This document shows, one piece after another, positions 57,109 to 64,000 of a stretch of 64,000 nt of DNA. Under the pieces are notes generated by a model. The model saw only the letters and a list, made by a program, of their open reading frames with translations. It was not told the origin of the DNA and made no database searches. The translations under genes and the position numbers were made by a program. Source of the DNA: Desulfoglaeba alkanexedens ALDC (GTDB lineage: Bacteria > Desulfobacterota > Syntrophobacteria > Syntrophobacterales > DSM-9756). Numbering within the stretch: position 1 is the first letter of the stretch; every line of letters begins with the position of its first letter. Where the stretch lies: positions 2,411,501 through 2,475,500 of the forward strand of contig NZ_CP040098.1 of the NCBI RefSeq assembly GCF_005377625.1. Direction: 5' to 3'.

Positions 57109-57956
57109 CGGTCGGCATCGCGAAGGAATCCGGGAAGGGGGACGGAGAAGGCGAAGCGTTGCGTCGAAGTCTGCCGGCCCATTGTCTCGAAGCGCTTTTC
57201 GTGAAAGATCGGTTGGCCCACACGGGGAGCCTGGTCCGGGGACTGATCCACAACTTGAACGGCCCGCTTCAGAACATGTCCATCCTACTGGAACTCCTGG
57301 TCAAGGGTTACGACCGCATGGACGAGGCGGCTCGGGACTTGTTCAAGGAAAATCCCGATCAGTGGGCAAGGCTTTACGGTAATCAGAGGCAGAGGGTTGA
57401 CCGATTGACCGAGCAGCTTGCGGTCTTTTCGGACATGCTTCGGGATTTCGTGGTGCTTCACGAAGTGGAAGTCGGGGAAGGGGAAGTCGATATCAATCTG
57501 GTGCTTTCGAAGCTTGCCAGGGTGTTTGTGGCCGACTTGTTTTTCAAGCACCAGGTGGAACTTGAACTGAAGTTTTCCCAAAGGTTACCCTTTGTCAAGG
57601 TGGCGGGCCGCCATTTGATTCCCACGCTGATGCATCTGTTCGACAACGCCGTGACGTCCCTCAAAGGTTGTCCGGTTCGAAGGATCACCGTGGAATCCAA
57701 GGCTGAGGCCGGCCGGGTGCGAGTCTTCATCCGGGATACCGGGTGCGGTTTCGATGGGCCGGAGGCACCGGATGACCTCTTCCGGCCGTTCCATTCCGCC
57801 TGGCCCGAATCGGTGCTGGTCCACTGCCACGACAAGGTCTTTCTGGGTTTTGGATTGTTTGCTGCAAGGCGGCTCCTGGAACCTTACGGCGGTTTGGTGT
57901 CGCTGTCGCGCGCGGAAGAGGAAACCGTGGCCGCCGTCGACCTTCCGGTTTCCTAA
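57105..57956 (+). CDS. Soluble histidine kinase with HNLNGPL-type H-box
   Basis: About 283 aa without transmembrane or sensory domain. The phosphoacceptor region is VRGLIHNLNGPLQNMSILLE, a non-classical H-box common in deltaproteobacterial cytoplasmic kinases. The N-box region is LMHLFDNAVTSLKG and G1 is IRDTGCGFDG; the G2 region FLGFGLFAARRLL is intact. GTG start at 57105 follows GGGAGGG and overlaps the PilZ stop. A phosphorelay to the REC-HD-GYP protein two genes upstream is a reasonable inference. Confidence 0.82.
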   Translation: MTVGIAKESGKGDGEGEALRRSLPAHCLEALFVKDRLAHTGSLVRGLIHNLNGPLQNMSILLELLVKGYDRMDEAARDLFKENPDQWARLYGNQRQRVDRLTEQLAVFSDMLRDFVVLHEVEVGEGEVDINLVLSKLARVFVADLFFKHQVELELKFSQRLPFVKVAGRHLIPTLMHLFDNAVTSLKGCPVRRITVESKAEAGRVRVFIRDTGCGFDGPEAPDDLFRPFHSAWPESVLVHCHDKVFLGFGLFAARRLLEPYGGLVSLSRAEEETVAAVDLPVS

Positions 57957-58116
57957 AGCGCGGCGCCGCCGTCTCCAAGCCGGAAACACCGCTGCTCAGC
58001 CTGCCGGCCCGGAAAATGGGACGATGGGCCGGCAAGTTTTTCCTTTCGGGGAAAAAAGTTGCCGCAGCGGATGGTCGGCGGAGCGGCGAGCTGAGGGAAT
58101 CTTGGTGCGGCTCGGT

Positions 58117-58132
58117 TGGCACGAACCTTGCC
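58117..58132 (+). promoter_or_regulatory. Sigma-54 (RpoN) promoter
   Basis: TGGCACGAACCTTGCC: a full match to TGGCAC-N5-TTGC with GG and GC 10 bases apart. The predicted start is near 58144, about 50 bp before the ATG at 58195. Sigma-54 promoters commonly drive class II flagellar genes. Confidence 0.82.
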
Positions 58133-58194
58133 CCGCTTCGGTCTGAAGGTCGAAACCGGCAAGGTGTGGTTCAACCAAACGGAAAGGCGCGATC

Positions 58195-58665
58195 ATGAAG
58201 ATTTCGGAAACGCAGCATCACGCCCCGCTTCAGAACGAAAGCGAAAGGAGCCGTCGAACCGGAACCGCCGGTTCTCCAGGCTTCCAGGAGATGCTTGATG
58301 AGGAGGCTGGGGCGTCCGTGTCGCCGGCCGTCTCGAGCCCCGGTGAAACCGAAGCCGTGTCCCCTGCAGGCGGCCTCGCTCCCTTCTCGAACCTGGAGGT
58401 TCCCACCGAAGGTCTCGGCGCTTCCGTTGAGGCGATCGATCATCTGATCGAAGGCTTTCATCGCCTGCAGCAGGGCCTTGAGTCGCCGGTGGTGACTCCC
58501 AGGGAAGTCGAGGGGCGGCTGGAGGCTTTGGCGCAGGAAGCCGAAGGGCTTCGCGGGCGGTTCGAGGACTTGCCCCGGGACCACGGGCTTCGGTTGCTTG
58601 CCGAAGAAATCCAGGTCCTGGGCTACGTGGAATCCGTCAAGTGGCGCCGGGGCGATTACCTTTGA
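58195..58665 (+). CDS. Hypothetical protein under a sigma-54 promoter
   Basis: 156 aa. No known domain recognised. The N-terminal half is polar and low-complexity (QHHAPLQNESERSRRTG; a GFQEMLDEEAG segment). The C-terminal half is predicted helical (IDHLIEGFHRLQQGLE; VEGRLEALAQEAEGLRGRF). No signal peptide. GGAAAGG precedes the ATG. Its sigma-54 promoter and position between flaG/HD-GYP and che genes suggest a flagellar assembly or chaperone role (inference). It pairs with the small secreted protein gene 21 bp downstream. Confidence 0.75.
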   Translation: MKISETQHHAPLQNESERSRRTGTAGSPGFQEMLDEEAGASVSPAVSSPGETEAVSPAGGLAPFSNLEVPTEGLGASVEAIDHLIEGFHRLQQGLESPVVTPREVEGRLEALAQEAEGLRGRFEDLPRDHGLRLLAEEIQVLGYVESVKWRRGDYL

Positions 58666-58686
58666 ACCTTTGAGCGGGAGGTGCCT

Positions 58687-59004
58687 TTGAAGTCACTTCC
58701 ATCGACGGGGAAAATCATTGCGATACTGGCGGTTTTGCACGGCTTCCTAGGGGGACCGGGGGTCTCGGTCGAGTGCCGGGAACCCCTTGGGCCTCCGATG
58801 CTCCTGGCCGAACTTCGTGAAAGCGACGAAGCCGTTGTCCACCGGGCCGTCCCGGAGCGTCCATCGTGTCTGGAAGAAGAAGAGTGGGAAAAGCAGGAGA
58901 AGGCGTGGAACATGCTGCAGGACATGATCCTCGACCTCGATTTCGAACGGAAGTCGTTTCGCCCCGTCGTTCCCCATGAGTCCCCTGAAAGACCCGGAAG
59001 GTAA
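58687..59004 (+). CDS. Small putative exported protein
   Basis: About 105 aa. Start is TTG 58687 after GGAGG, or GTG 58681. An N-terminal hydrophobic segment (IIAILAVLHGFLGGPGVSVE) looks like a signal peptide. The rest is acidic and helical (CLEEEEWEKQEKAWNMLQDM). No family recognised. Cotranscribed with the 58195 gene from the sigma-54 promoter; together they may form a flagellum-associated pair. Confidence 0.6.
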   Translation: MKSLPSTGKIIAILAVLHGFLGGPGVSVECREPLGPPMLLAELRESDEAVVHRAVPERPSCLEEEEWEKQEKAWNMLQDMILDLDFERKSFRPVVPHESPERPGR

Positions 59005-59170
59005 TCGCTTGTCCCAAAACAAGCTCGTGAAGGTCGGGCCGTGAGATTCCTTGTTTCTGTAGGAGCGGGCTTGCCCGCGACGCAAACCATCTGTAGGAGC
59101 GGGGCCCTCGCCGCGACTCGCAAAACAGGCAATGCCGCGTTGACCCTGATCGCCGGCAAGCCGGCTCCTA
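59005..59170. repeat. Cluster of type C REP-like palindromes
   Basis: TGTAGGAGCGGGCTTGCCCG at 59058, TGTAGGAGCGGGGCCCTCG at 59091, and an inverted CGCCGGCAAGCCGGCTCCTA at 59151-59170, with the GGCAATGCCGCGTTGACCCT spacer seen also at 37.7 and 38.0 kb. It abuts the tandem array. Confidence 0.7.
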
Positions 59171-59636
59171 TTCCCCTCCCCTTGTGGGAGGGGATTAAGG
59201 GGAGGGGAACGTAACTGATTGACATACGTTAATTTTCTCACCCTCACCCCAACCCTCTCCCATCAAGGGAGAGGGGGATTTTGTGACCTTTTCCCCTCCC
59301 CTTGTGGGAGGGGATTAAGGGGAGGGGAGTGTAATTGATTGACATACGTTAATTTTCTCACCCTCACCCCAACCCTCTCCCATCAAGGGAGAGGGGGATT
59401 TTGTGACCTTTTCCCCTCCCCTTGTGGGAGGGGATTAGGGGGAGGGGAGTGTAATTGATTGACATACGTTAATTTTCTCACCCTCACCCCAACCCTCTCC
59501 CATCAAGGGAGAGGGGGATTTTGTGACCTTTTCCCCTCCCCTTGTGGGAGGGGATTAAGGGGAGGGGGAGAGGGGGGATTTTTTTGGCCTTCGTTAACCT
59601 TTTTGCTTAAGGTCTCCACTTTAGAACGCTACCAAA
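59171..59636. mobile_element. Tandemly expanded TTGGTAGCG element with exact 120-bp period
   Basis: The unit TTCCCCTCCCCTTGTGGGAG starts at 59171, 59291, 59411 and 59531, a period of exactly 120 bp. Three full units and a partial fourth differ by a few bases (for example AACGTAACTG in the first unit versus AGTGTAATTG later). The array ends in the inverted left end of the MITE (CGCTACCAA at 59628-59636). The opposite terminal repeat is absent. Confidence 0.85.
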
Positions 59637-59887
59637 ATTTTAGCATCATACAATCAACACTTTACTCTGTGGACCTTAAGCTGCCACGGTCCGGACTTTC
59701 CTGCCCCATCCTTTGATGACTTCCAGCGAAGCCCTTCCGGAAGCACCGGCCTTGCCGCGCCCGGCAATGTTGACCGGCGTTTCGTGAGCCGGGGTGTGGA
59801 GATCCCTGGCTCGGCTGCCGAAAACCCGCTTTGCTATTGAGCTCTTCCCACTTTGGGTTCAAGGTGAACCGCCGATCCGCCGATCAT

Positions 59888-60793
59888 ATGGGTGAATTCA
59901 AGGGGACCATCGAGCGCCTTCGGCGCATGGCAACGATCGAACTCGGTGACAGCGGATCTTTTATGGCTCATCCCATGTCCGAAAGCCTGTTCCGCCAGTT
60001 CAGCGAACTGGTCTACGAACAGTGCGGGATCAATCTTCACGAAGGCAAGCGAACGCTCCTCGAGGCACGGCTGGCCAAGAGACTCCGGGCGACCGGCATG
60101 GACTGTCCCGAAGAGTACTACCGCTATATCACATCCGCGGAAGGTAGGGCCGAGCTCATTCATTTTCTGGACAGCGTTTCCACAAACCTCACCGCCTTCT
60201 TCAGGGAAGTGCAGCATTTCGAGTATCTGGAGCGCCATGTGTTGCCGGAAATCGTGGAACGAAAGCGGGCCGAGCGCAGGTTCAGGCTTCGTGCCTGGTG
60301 CGCTGCCTGTTCCACGGGTGAAGAGCCGTACAGTATCGCCATGACGGTCCTTTCCGTGCTGGACCGGCCCGAAACTTGGGATTTCAAGATCCTGGCGACG
60401 GACATCTCCACGAAGGTGCTGGCCATAGCCGAGCAGGGGCGGTACTCGAGAGAGCGCCTGGCCAAGGTTCCTGAAGCCTACCGGCGGCTGTTCTTTCGCG
60501 GGTCGCCCGGAGGGGGCTCGGCCGACACCTTCGAGGTGATTCCGGAAGTCCGCCGCATCGTCACCTTCCGGCGCCTGAACCTCAAAGATCCTTATCCGTT
60601 CCATGGACCGTTCGACTTCATCTTTTGCCGTAACGTCATGATCTATTTCGATAAGTCCACACAGGAGTCCCTGATCAACCGAATGGCCGCGTATCTGGCG
60701 CCCGGCGGATACTTCTTCGTGGGGCATGCGGAGAGCCTCACGGGGCTGAAACACCCGCTGATCTATGTCAAGCCGGCTGTTTACCGTAAGTAG
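59888..60793 (+). CDS. cheR: Chemotaxis protein methyltransferase CheR
   Basis: About 301 aa from ATG 59888; ATGs at 59927 or 59963 (MAHPMSESLF) are also possible because no start has a clear ribosome binding site. N-terminal helical domain with YEQCGINLHEGKRTLLEARL. The SAM domain has LRAWCAACSTGEEPYSIAM, ILATDISTKVLAIAEQGRY and FDFIFCRNVMIYFD. CheR methylates glutamates on chemoreceptors for adaptation. First gene of the che operon, directly behind the tandem repeat array. Confidence 0.92.
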   Translation: MGEFKGTIERLRRMATIELGDSGSFMAHPMSESLFRQFSELVYEQCGINLHEGKRTLLEARLAKRLRATGMDCPEEYYRYITSAEGRAELIHFLDSVSTNLTAFFREVQHFEYLERHVLPEIVERKRAERRFRLRAWCAACSTGEEPYSIAMTVLSVLDRPETWDFKILATDISTKVLAIAEQGRYSRERLAKVPEAYRRLFFRGSPGGGSADTFEVIPEVRRIVTFRRLNLKDPYPFHGPFDFIFCRNVMIYFDKSTQESLINRMAAYLAPGGYFFVGHAESLTGLKHPLIYVKPAVYRK

Positions 60794-60814
60794 CGGAAGT
60801 CGCTCAATCTCCTG

Positions 60815-61315
60815 ATGATCGAGAAACGAGGCATGCAACGAGTGATTATCAGAGTTGCGGACATGGCGGTGAGCAACCGCCCCGACGAGATCCTCATCAC
60901 CTACTCGCTGGGGTCCTGCATAGCGGTGGTGATTTACGATCCCAGGGTGAGGGTGGGAGGGATTCTGCACTACATGCTGCCGGAATCGTCCATGGATCCG
61001 GAAAAGGCCAAACGGAAGCCGGCCATGTTCGCGGATACGGGGATCCCGATGCTGTTCAAAGCCAGCTATGCGTTGGGAGCCCAGAAAAAGAACCTGACGG
61101 TGAAAGTCGTCGGTGGAGCTCATATCCTCGACGAAAACGGGGTGTTCAACATAGGAAAACGCAATTACATGGCGTTGCGCAAGATCTTCTGGAGGAACAA
61201 TGTGCTCGTTTCCGCGGAGCACGTCGGCGGGAGCGTGAACCGAACCGTCCGGCTGATGATGGATACGGGGCAGGTGATCCTGAAGGTGTCCGGCCTGGGA
61301 GAGATGGAGCTGTAG
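60815..61315 (+). CDS. cheD: Chemoreceptor glutamine deamidase CheD
   Basis: 166 aa (or 160 from Met 60833). The catalytic Cys lies in YSLGSCIAVV and His in GGILHYMLP; Thr/Ser motif in VKVVGGAHIL and the NIGKRNY block are conserved. CheD deamidates receptor glutamines and interacts with CheC-type phosphatases. It lies between cheR and cheY. Confidence 0.92.
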   Translation: MIEKRGMQRVIIRVADMAVSNRPDEILITYSLGSCIAVVIYDPRVRVGGILHYMLPESSMDPEKAKRKPAMFADTGIPMLFKASYALGAQKKNLTVKVVGGAHILDENGVFNIGKRNYMALRKIFWRNNVLVSAEHVGGSVNRTVRLMMDTGQVILKVSGLGEMEL

Positions 61316-61336
61316 ATTCCGGGGAGATCTATTGAG

Positions 61337-61759
61337 ATGTCGTACAATGTTTTGATCGTTGATGATTCGAAATCCATGCGAAGCGTCATCAAGAAGGTTC
61401 TTCGCATTTCAGGATTTCGCAGCGGAGAAATCCTCGAGGCGGAAAACGGGAAGGAAGCACTGGAGCTCCTGAAGGGCAACTGGGTTGACCTCATCCTCAC
61501 GGACATCTATATGCCCGTGATGGACGGGATCGAGTTCATTCGGAGGTTGGAGCAGGAAGAGACCTTGAAGGACGTCCCGGTGCTGCTTCTGACGACGGAA
61601 GGCAACGAAGAAAGACTGCAGGAGGCCATGGCCCTGGGAGCGAAGGCCTATCTTCGCAAGCCCTTTCAACCCGAAGCGATTCGAGCTTTGCTGAACCAGA
61701 TCCTTGGAGAGACCGATGGACGGGAACCTGAGGGATGTGATGAAGGATGCGATTTCTGA
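61337..61759 (+). CDS. CheY-like response regulator
   Basis: 140 aa single receiver domain. Acidic pair DD (residues 9-10), acceptor Asp56 (LILTDIYMP), Thr in LLTTEG and Lys in AYLRKPFQPE are all present. A short Cys/Glu-rich tail extends past the usual end. One of two CheY-like proteins in this operon; which one binds the flagellar switch is not readable. Confidence 0.92.
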   Translation: MSYNVLIVDDSKSMRSVIKKVLRISGFRSGEILEAENGKEALELLKGNWVDLILTDIYMPVMDGIEFIRRLEQEETLKDVPVLLLTTEGNEERLQEAMALGAKAYLRKPFQPEAIRALLNQILGETDGREPEGCDEGCDF

Positions 61760-62171
61760 GGTGCTGACCACGATGTTTTTCGTCGAGGTGAGCTTCTCGG
61801 ATAACGGAACACCGGTCTTCGATGAAAGTATGGGAGCACGGATCACTCTGCACCGGAGGCGGGGCGGAAGGTCTTGTGCATGGATCCTCAGCTTTCACTT
61901 GTCGCGGGCCTTTGCGACCTTGATTTCAGCCAATCTCCTGGGCAAGGATGAATCGGATGTGTCCCATGACGAGGTTCAAGACGTGATGTTGGAGATGGCC
62001 AACATGATCGGCGGAAGCTGTGTCGCACGATTGCCGGAATCCGATTGGGTTCTGGGGCTTCCCGAATGGCTGGCGGACCCGTCGCCGCCGGTCCAGGAGG
62101 GGGAGACGCTGATTCTGTGCACATGGGAAGAACAGGTGGGTGTTGTCCGAATGGTCGAAACGCCCGTTTGA
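61716..62171 (+). CDS. CheX/CheC-like chemotaxis phosphatase domain protein
   Basis: 151 aa. Overlaps the upstream cheY by 44 bp in another frame; GGAGAG precedes ATG 61716. The helix DEVQDVMLEMANMIGGSC carries the E-x-x-N phosphatase signature of CheX/CheC. N-terminal DVMKDAISEVLTTMF is typical of the fold. It probably dephosphorylates one of the flanking CheY proteins. Confidence 0.82.
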   Translation: MDGNLRDVMKDAISEVLTTMFFVEVSFSDNGTPVFDESMGARITLHRRRGGRSCAWILSFHLSRAFATLISANLLGKDESDVSHDEVQDVMLEMANMIGGSCVARLPESDWVLGLPEWLADPSPPVQEGETLILCTWEEQVGVVRMVETPV

Positions 62172-62244
62172 AATCCCTCTGACGCCGGGGAGCCGCCTGT
62201 TGGGCTCATCCGGCAACGGACAGGAACGGACAGGGAGGAAGGCT

Positions 62245-62628
62245 TTGGAGTACGGGAAGATGACGGTTCTGGTGGTGGATGACTTCTCCACGATGCGCCG
62301 CATTATACGGAATATCCTGAGGGAATTGGGCTTCAAGAACATATTGGAAGCCGAAAACGGTGCGGCGGCGGTGACGGTGCTCAAGAACCACGATGTGGAC
62401 CTGATCGTCGCCGACTGGAACATGCCTGAAATGACGGGCCTCGAGCTGCTCAAATGGGTCCGGGGCAACGCCCGGACCAAGGACCTGCCGTTTCTCATGG
62501 TGACAGCGGAGGCACAGAAAGAAAACATCGTGGAAGCGGTCAAGGCCAAGGTCAGCCATTACATCATCAAGCCTTTTACCGCGGCGACGCTTCAGGAAAA
62601 GCTGCAGAAGATACTTCCTCAAGAGTGA
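62245..62628 (+). CDS. cheY: CheY response regulator
   Basis: 127 aa from TTG 62245, which has GGGAGGAAGG at ideal spacing; ATG 62260 lacks one. The sequence is close to classical flagellar CheY: VVDDFSTMRRIIRNILRELG, acceptor Asp57 (LIVADWNMPEMTG), LMVTAEA, and HYIIKPFT. It is the better candidate for the switch-binding CheY. cheA starts 15 bp downstream. Confidence 0.94.
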   Translation: MEYGKMTVLVVDDFSTMRRIIRNILRELGFKNILEAENGAAAVTVLKNHDVDLIVADWNMPEMTGLELLKWVRGNARTKDLPFLMVTAEAQKENIVEAVKAKVSHYIIKPFTAATLQEKLQKILPQE

Positions 62629-62643
62629 TCCAGGAGATCGAAC

Positions 62644-64000
62644 ATGACAAAGAATGGGGATGTGCATGGCATCGCACTGGAGATCCTCAACCGTTTGACG
62701 AACGGGGTGGTCATGGGCGCCGATGATCTCATGGGCATTGGAGACTGTCTGAACCTTTTGGACGAACTCGAAGGACGCCCGGATCTGCCGGAGGAATGGT
62801 CGGAGACGATTCAAGAGGTCAAAAAACGCTTCAACCGGATCATCCTCGAAGAATCCCCTGACGTGGACCATGATTGGCGAGCCATCCAGGAGATGCTCAG
62901 CGATCTGGCGGGTGAGGGGCAATCCCAAGACCGAGGTGCGGACTTGGGCGGGTCGACCGGCGAGAATGGGTCCGTATCCCTCGGTGGGGCACCCGCGGAG
63001 GCGGAAGCGACTTCCGCTGTGTCCGAAATCCTGGAAAGCCAGGCGCCCGAGGCCGGATCGGAAGAACTGGAAGTTCAGGATCCCGAACTTCTTCGCGACT
63101 TTGTTGAAGAGGCCAAAGAGCATCTGGCGTCAATCGAGATCAACATGATTTCCCTGGAGGCCGATCCGGACGACAAGGAAGCCGTCAACGAGGTGTTCAG
63201 ACCCTTTCACAGCATCAAGGGCGTGGCCGGCTTCCTGAACCTCAAGGGAATCCACGAGTTGACCCACGAAGTCGAAAACCTCCTGGACGAAGCCCGTTCG
63301 GGGCATATCAAGATAACGGACGCCCTCATCGACCTGGTCCTAAACGCCGTGGACATCCTCAAGGTGCTGCTCGGCGAACTGGAGGACGCGAGCTCGGGGC
63401 GGGAGGGAGCCGGCATTTCGATGCACCTGGTCCGCGGCTTTATGGAGAGAGTGCGTCGCTTCCGGCCGGACGCGGAAGGGAAAGCGTTGCGGGAGGTTCC
63501 TCAAATTGGAAAGATCTTGGTCGATCAAGGGGTGATCGAACCGGAGCGCCTCGAGGAGGCGGCCGAAAGGAGTCGTCGCAGCAACCGGAGGATCGGGGAA
63601 GAACTGGTTTCGGAAGGTCTGGTGGCACCGCAGGACTTGGGACGTGCCTTGAGGCAGCAGCGGCACCTGAAGGAAGGAGCGGCTTCGGTTCGGGTCGACA
63701 CCATGAAGCTCGACGGCCTGGTGGACATGGTGGGCGAACTGGTCATCGCGCAATCCATGGTGCTTCAGAATCCTGAGGTGCAGGGGATCAAGGATCAGAA
63801 ATTCCAGAAGGACGCCGTTCAGCTCCGCCGGATCACCGCAGAACTGCAGCGGATCAGCATGTCGCTTCGCATGGTGCCCATCAAGAGCACCTTTCAGAAA
63901 ATGATCCGCCTGGTACGGGACCTTTCCCACAAGTCTGGAAAAGAAGTGACTTTGGTCATGCGCGGCGAGGAGACGGAAATCGACCGCAACATGGTGGAGG
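62644..64000 (+). CDS. cheA: Chemotaxis histidine kinase CheA, 3' truncated, with internal MshEN-like domain
   Basis: 452 codons present; the window ends inside the gene. A helical N-terminal segment (about 1-85) and acidic linker precede the P1 Hpt domain, whose phosphoacceptor is His189 in FRPFHSIKGVAGFL. At about residues 287-340 are two 24-residue motifs, beginning QIGKILVDQG and RIGEELVSEG, joined by the 5-residue spacer RRSNR: the MshEN layout. The H-dimerisation domain starts near residue 348 (RVDTMKLDGLVDMVGELVIA) and the kinase domain begins at the window edge (SGKEVTLVMRGEETEIDRN). No P2 domain is recognisable between. CCAGGAG precedes the ATG. It should receive receptor signals via CheW and phosphorylate CheY. 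Confidence 0.93.
   Translation, partial: MTKNGDVHGIALEILNRLTNGVVMGADDLMGIGDCLNLLDELEGRPDLPEEWSETIQEVKKRFNRIILEESPDVDHDWRAIQEMLSDLAGEGQSQDRGADLGGSTGENGSVSLGGAPAEAEATSAVSEILESQAPEAGSEELEVQDPELLRDFVEEAKEHLASIEINMISLEADPDDKEAVNEVFRPFHSIKGVAGFLNLKGIHELTHEVENLLDEARSGHIKITDALIDLVLNAVDILKVLLGELEDASSGREGAGISMHLVRGFMERVRRFRPDAEGKALREVPQIGKILVDQGVIEPERLEEAAERSRRSNRRIGEELVSEGLVAPQDLGRALRQQRHLKEGAASVRVDTMKLDGLVDMVGELVIAQSMVLQNPEVQGIKDQKFQKDAVQLRRITAELQRISMSLRMVPIKSTFQKMIRLVRDLSHKSGKEVTLVMRGEETEIDRNMVE

Noticed and set aside
59171-59580. Possible CRISPR array
   Set aside because: The 120-bp repeats are contiguous without unique spacers and no cas gene is near; they are tandem copies of a palindromic element.
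59670-59685. Sigma-54-like TGGACCTTAAGCTGCC upstream of cheR
   Set aside because: The GG-N10-GC spacing is right but the -24 and -12 boxes are poor, and the sequence resembles the GTGGAGACCTTAAGC segment of the neighbouring MITE.

Overview
The window reads as a chromosomal segment of a GC-rich, motile, piliated deltaproteobacterium. The PilB/PilC/PilS/PilY1 set, a PxxKW cysteine-rich protein, ETF plus acyl-CoA ligase, HD-GYP/PilZ signalling and a CheA/CheD/CheX system fit a Syntrophobacter/Desulfacinum-like sulphate-reducing or syntrophic lineage. That placement is inference from gene content; no rRNA or tRNA gene is visible to confirm it.

Layout. 1-13.2 kb is housekeeping and lipid metabolism: a PAS kinase-like protein, a TIGR01212 radical SAM protein, MnmG, ETF beta/alpha, long-chain acyl-CoA ligase, DUF434 and DUF1015 proteins, a tRNA1(Val)-type methyltransferase, an SDR and a FabH. 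13.5-16.1 kb is a visibly AT-richer minus-strand island (CMD protein, UPF0173 hydrolase, V4R/ATC-hydrolase-like protein, atypical crotonase). 16.4-21.7 kb holds PxxKW, pilB, pilC and pilS. 21.8-27.7 kb holds CIRCE-groESL, then ileS-lspA. 27.7-43.4 kb is a second type IV pilus region: a PilP-like protein, a pilin behind a sigma-54 promoter, a large membrane/TPR protein resembling a GT-C glycosyltransferase, a minor-pilin operon, a DsbC-like oxidoreductase and PilY1. 43.8-49.5 kb is a surface-glycan cluster (GT2, two GT4, a flippase) with decayed genes. 50.5-64 kb is signalling and motility: HDOD, a hybrid kinase, FlaG, REC-GAF-HD-GYP, PilZ, a soluble kinase, two unknown genes behind a sigma-54 promoter, then cheR-cheD-cheY-cheX-cheY-cheA, with cheA cut by the window end.

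Intergenic space is packed with several families of short palindromic repeats: (A) a triple-hairpin element built on GTTCCCAAGCTCCAGC; (B) pyrimidine-rich hairpins of the CCCCTCCCCTTAATCCCC type; (C) REP-like TGTAGGAGC elements; (D) GTAGGGGC palindromes. Type B is carried inside a miniature element with TTGGTAGCG terminal inverted repeats. One copy of it has expanded into an exact 120-bp tandem array, and another 117-bp repeat has truncated a methyltransferase gene.

The most interesting observation is that CheA carries, between its phosphotransfer and dimerisation domains, a pair of 24-residue motifs with a 5-residue spacer. This is the architecture of the c-di-GMP-binding MshEN domain, which PilB in this same window also has. 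Together with the HD-GYP and PilZ genes a few kilobases upstream, it suggests direct c-di-GMP input into the chemotaxis kinase.
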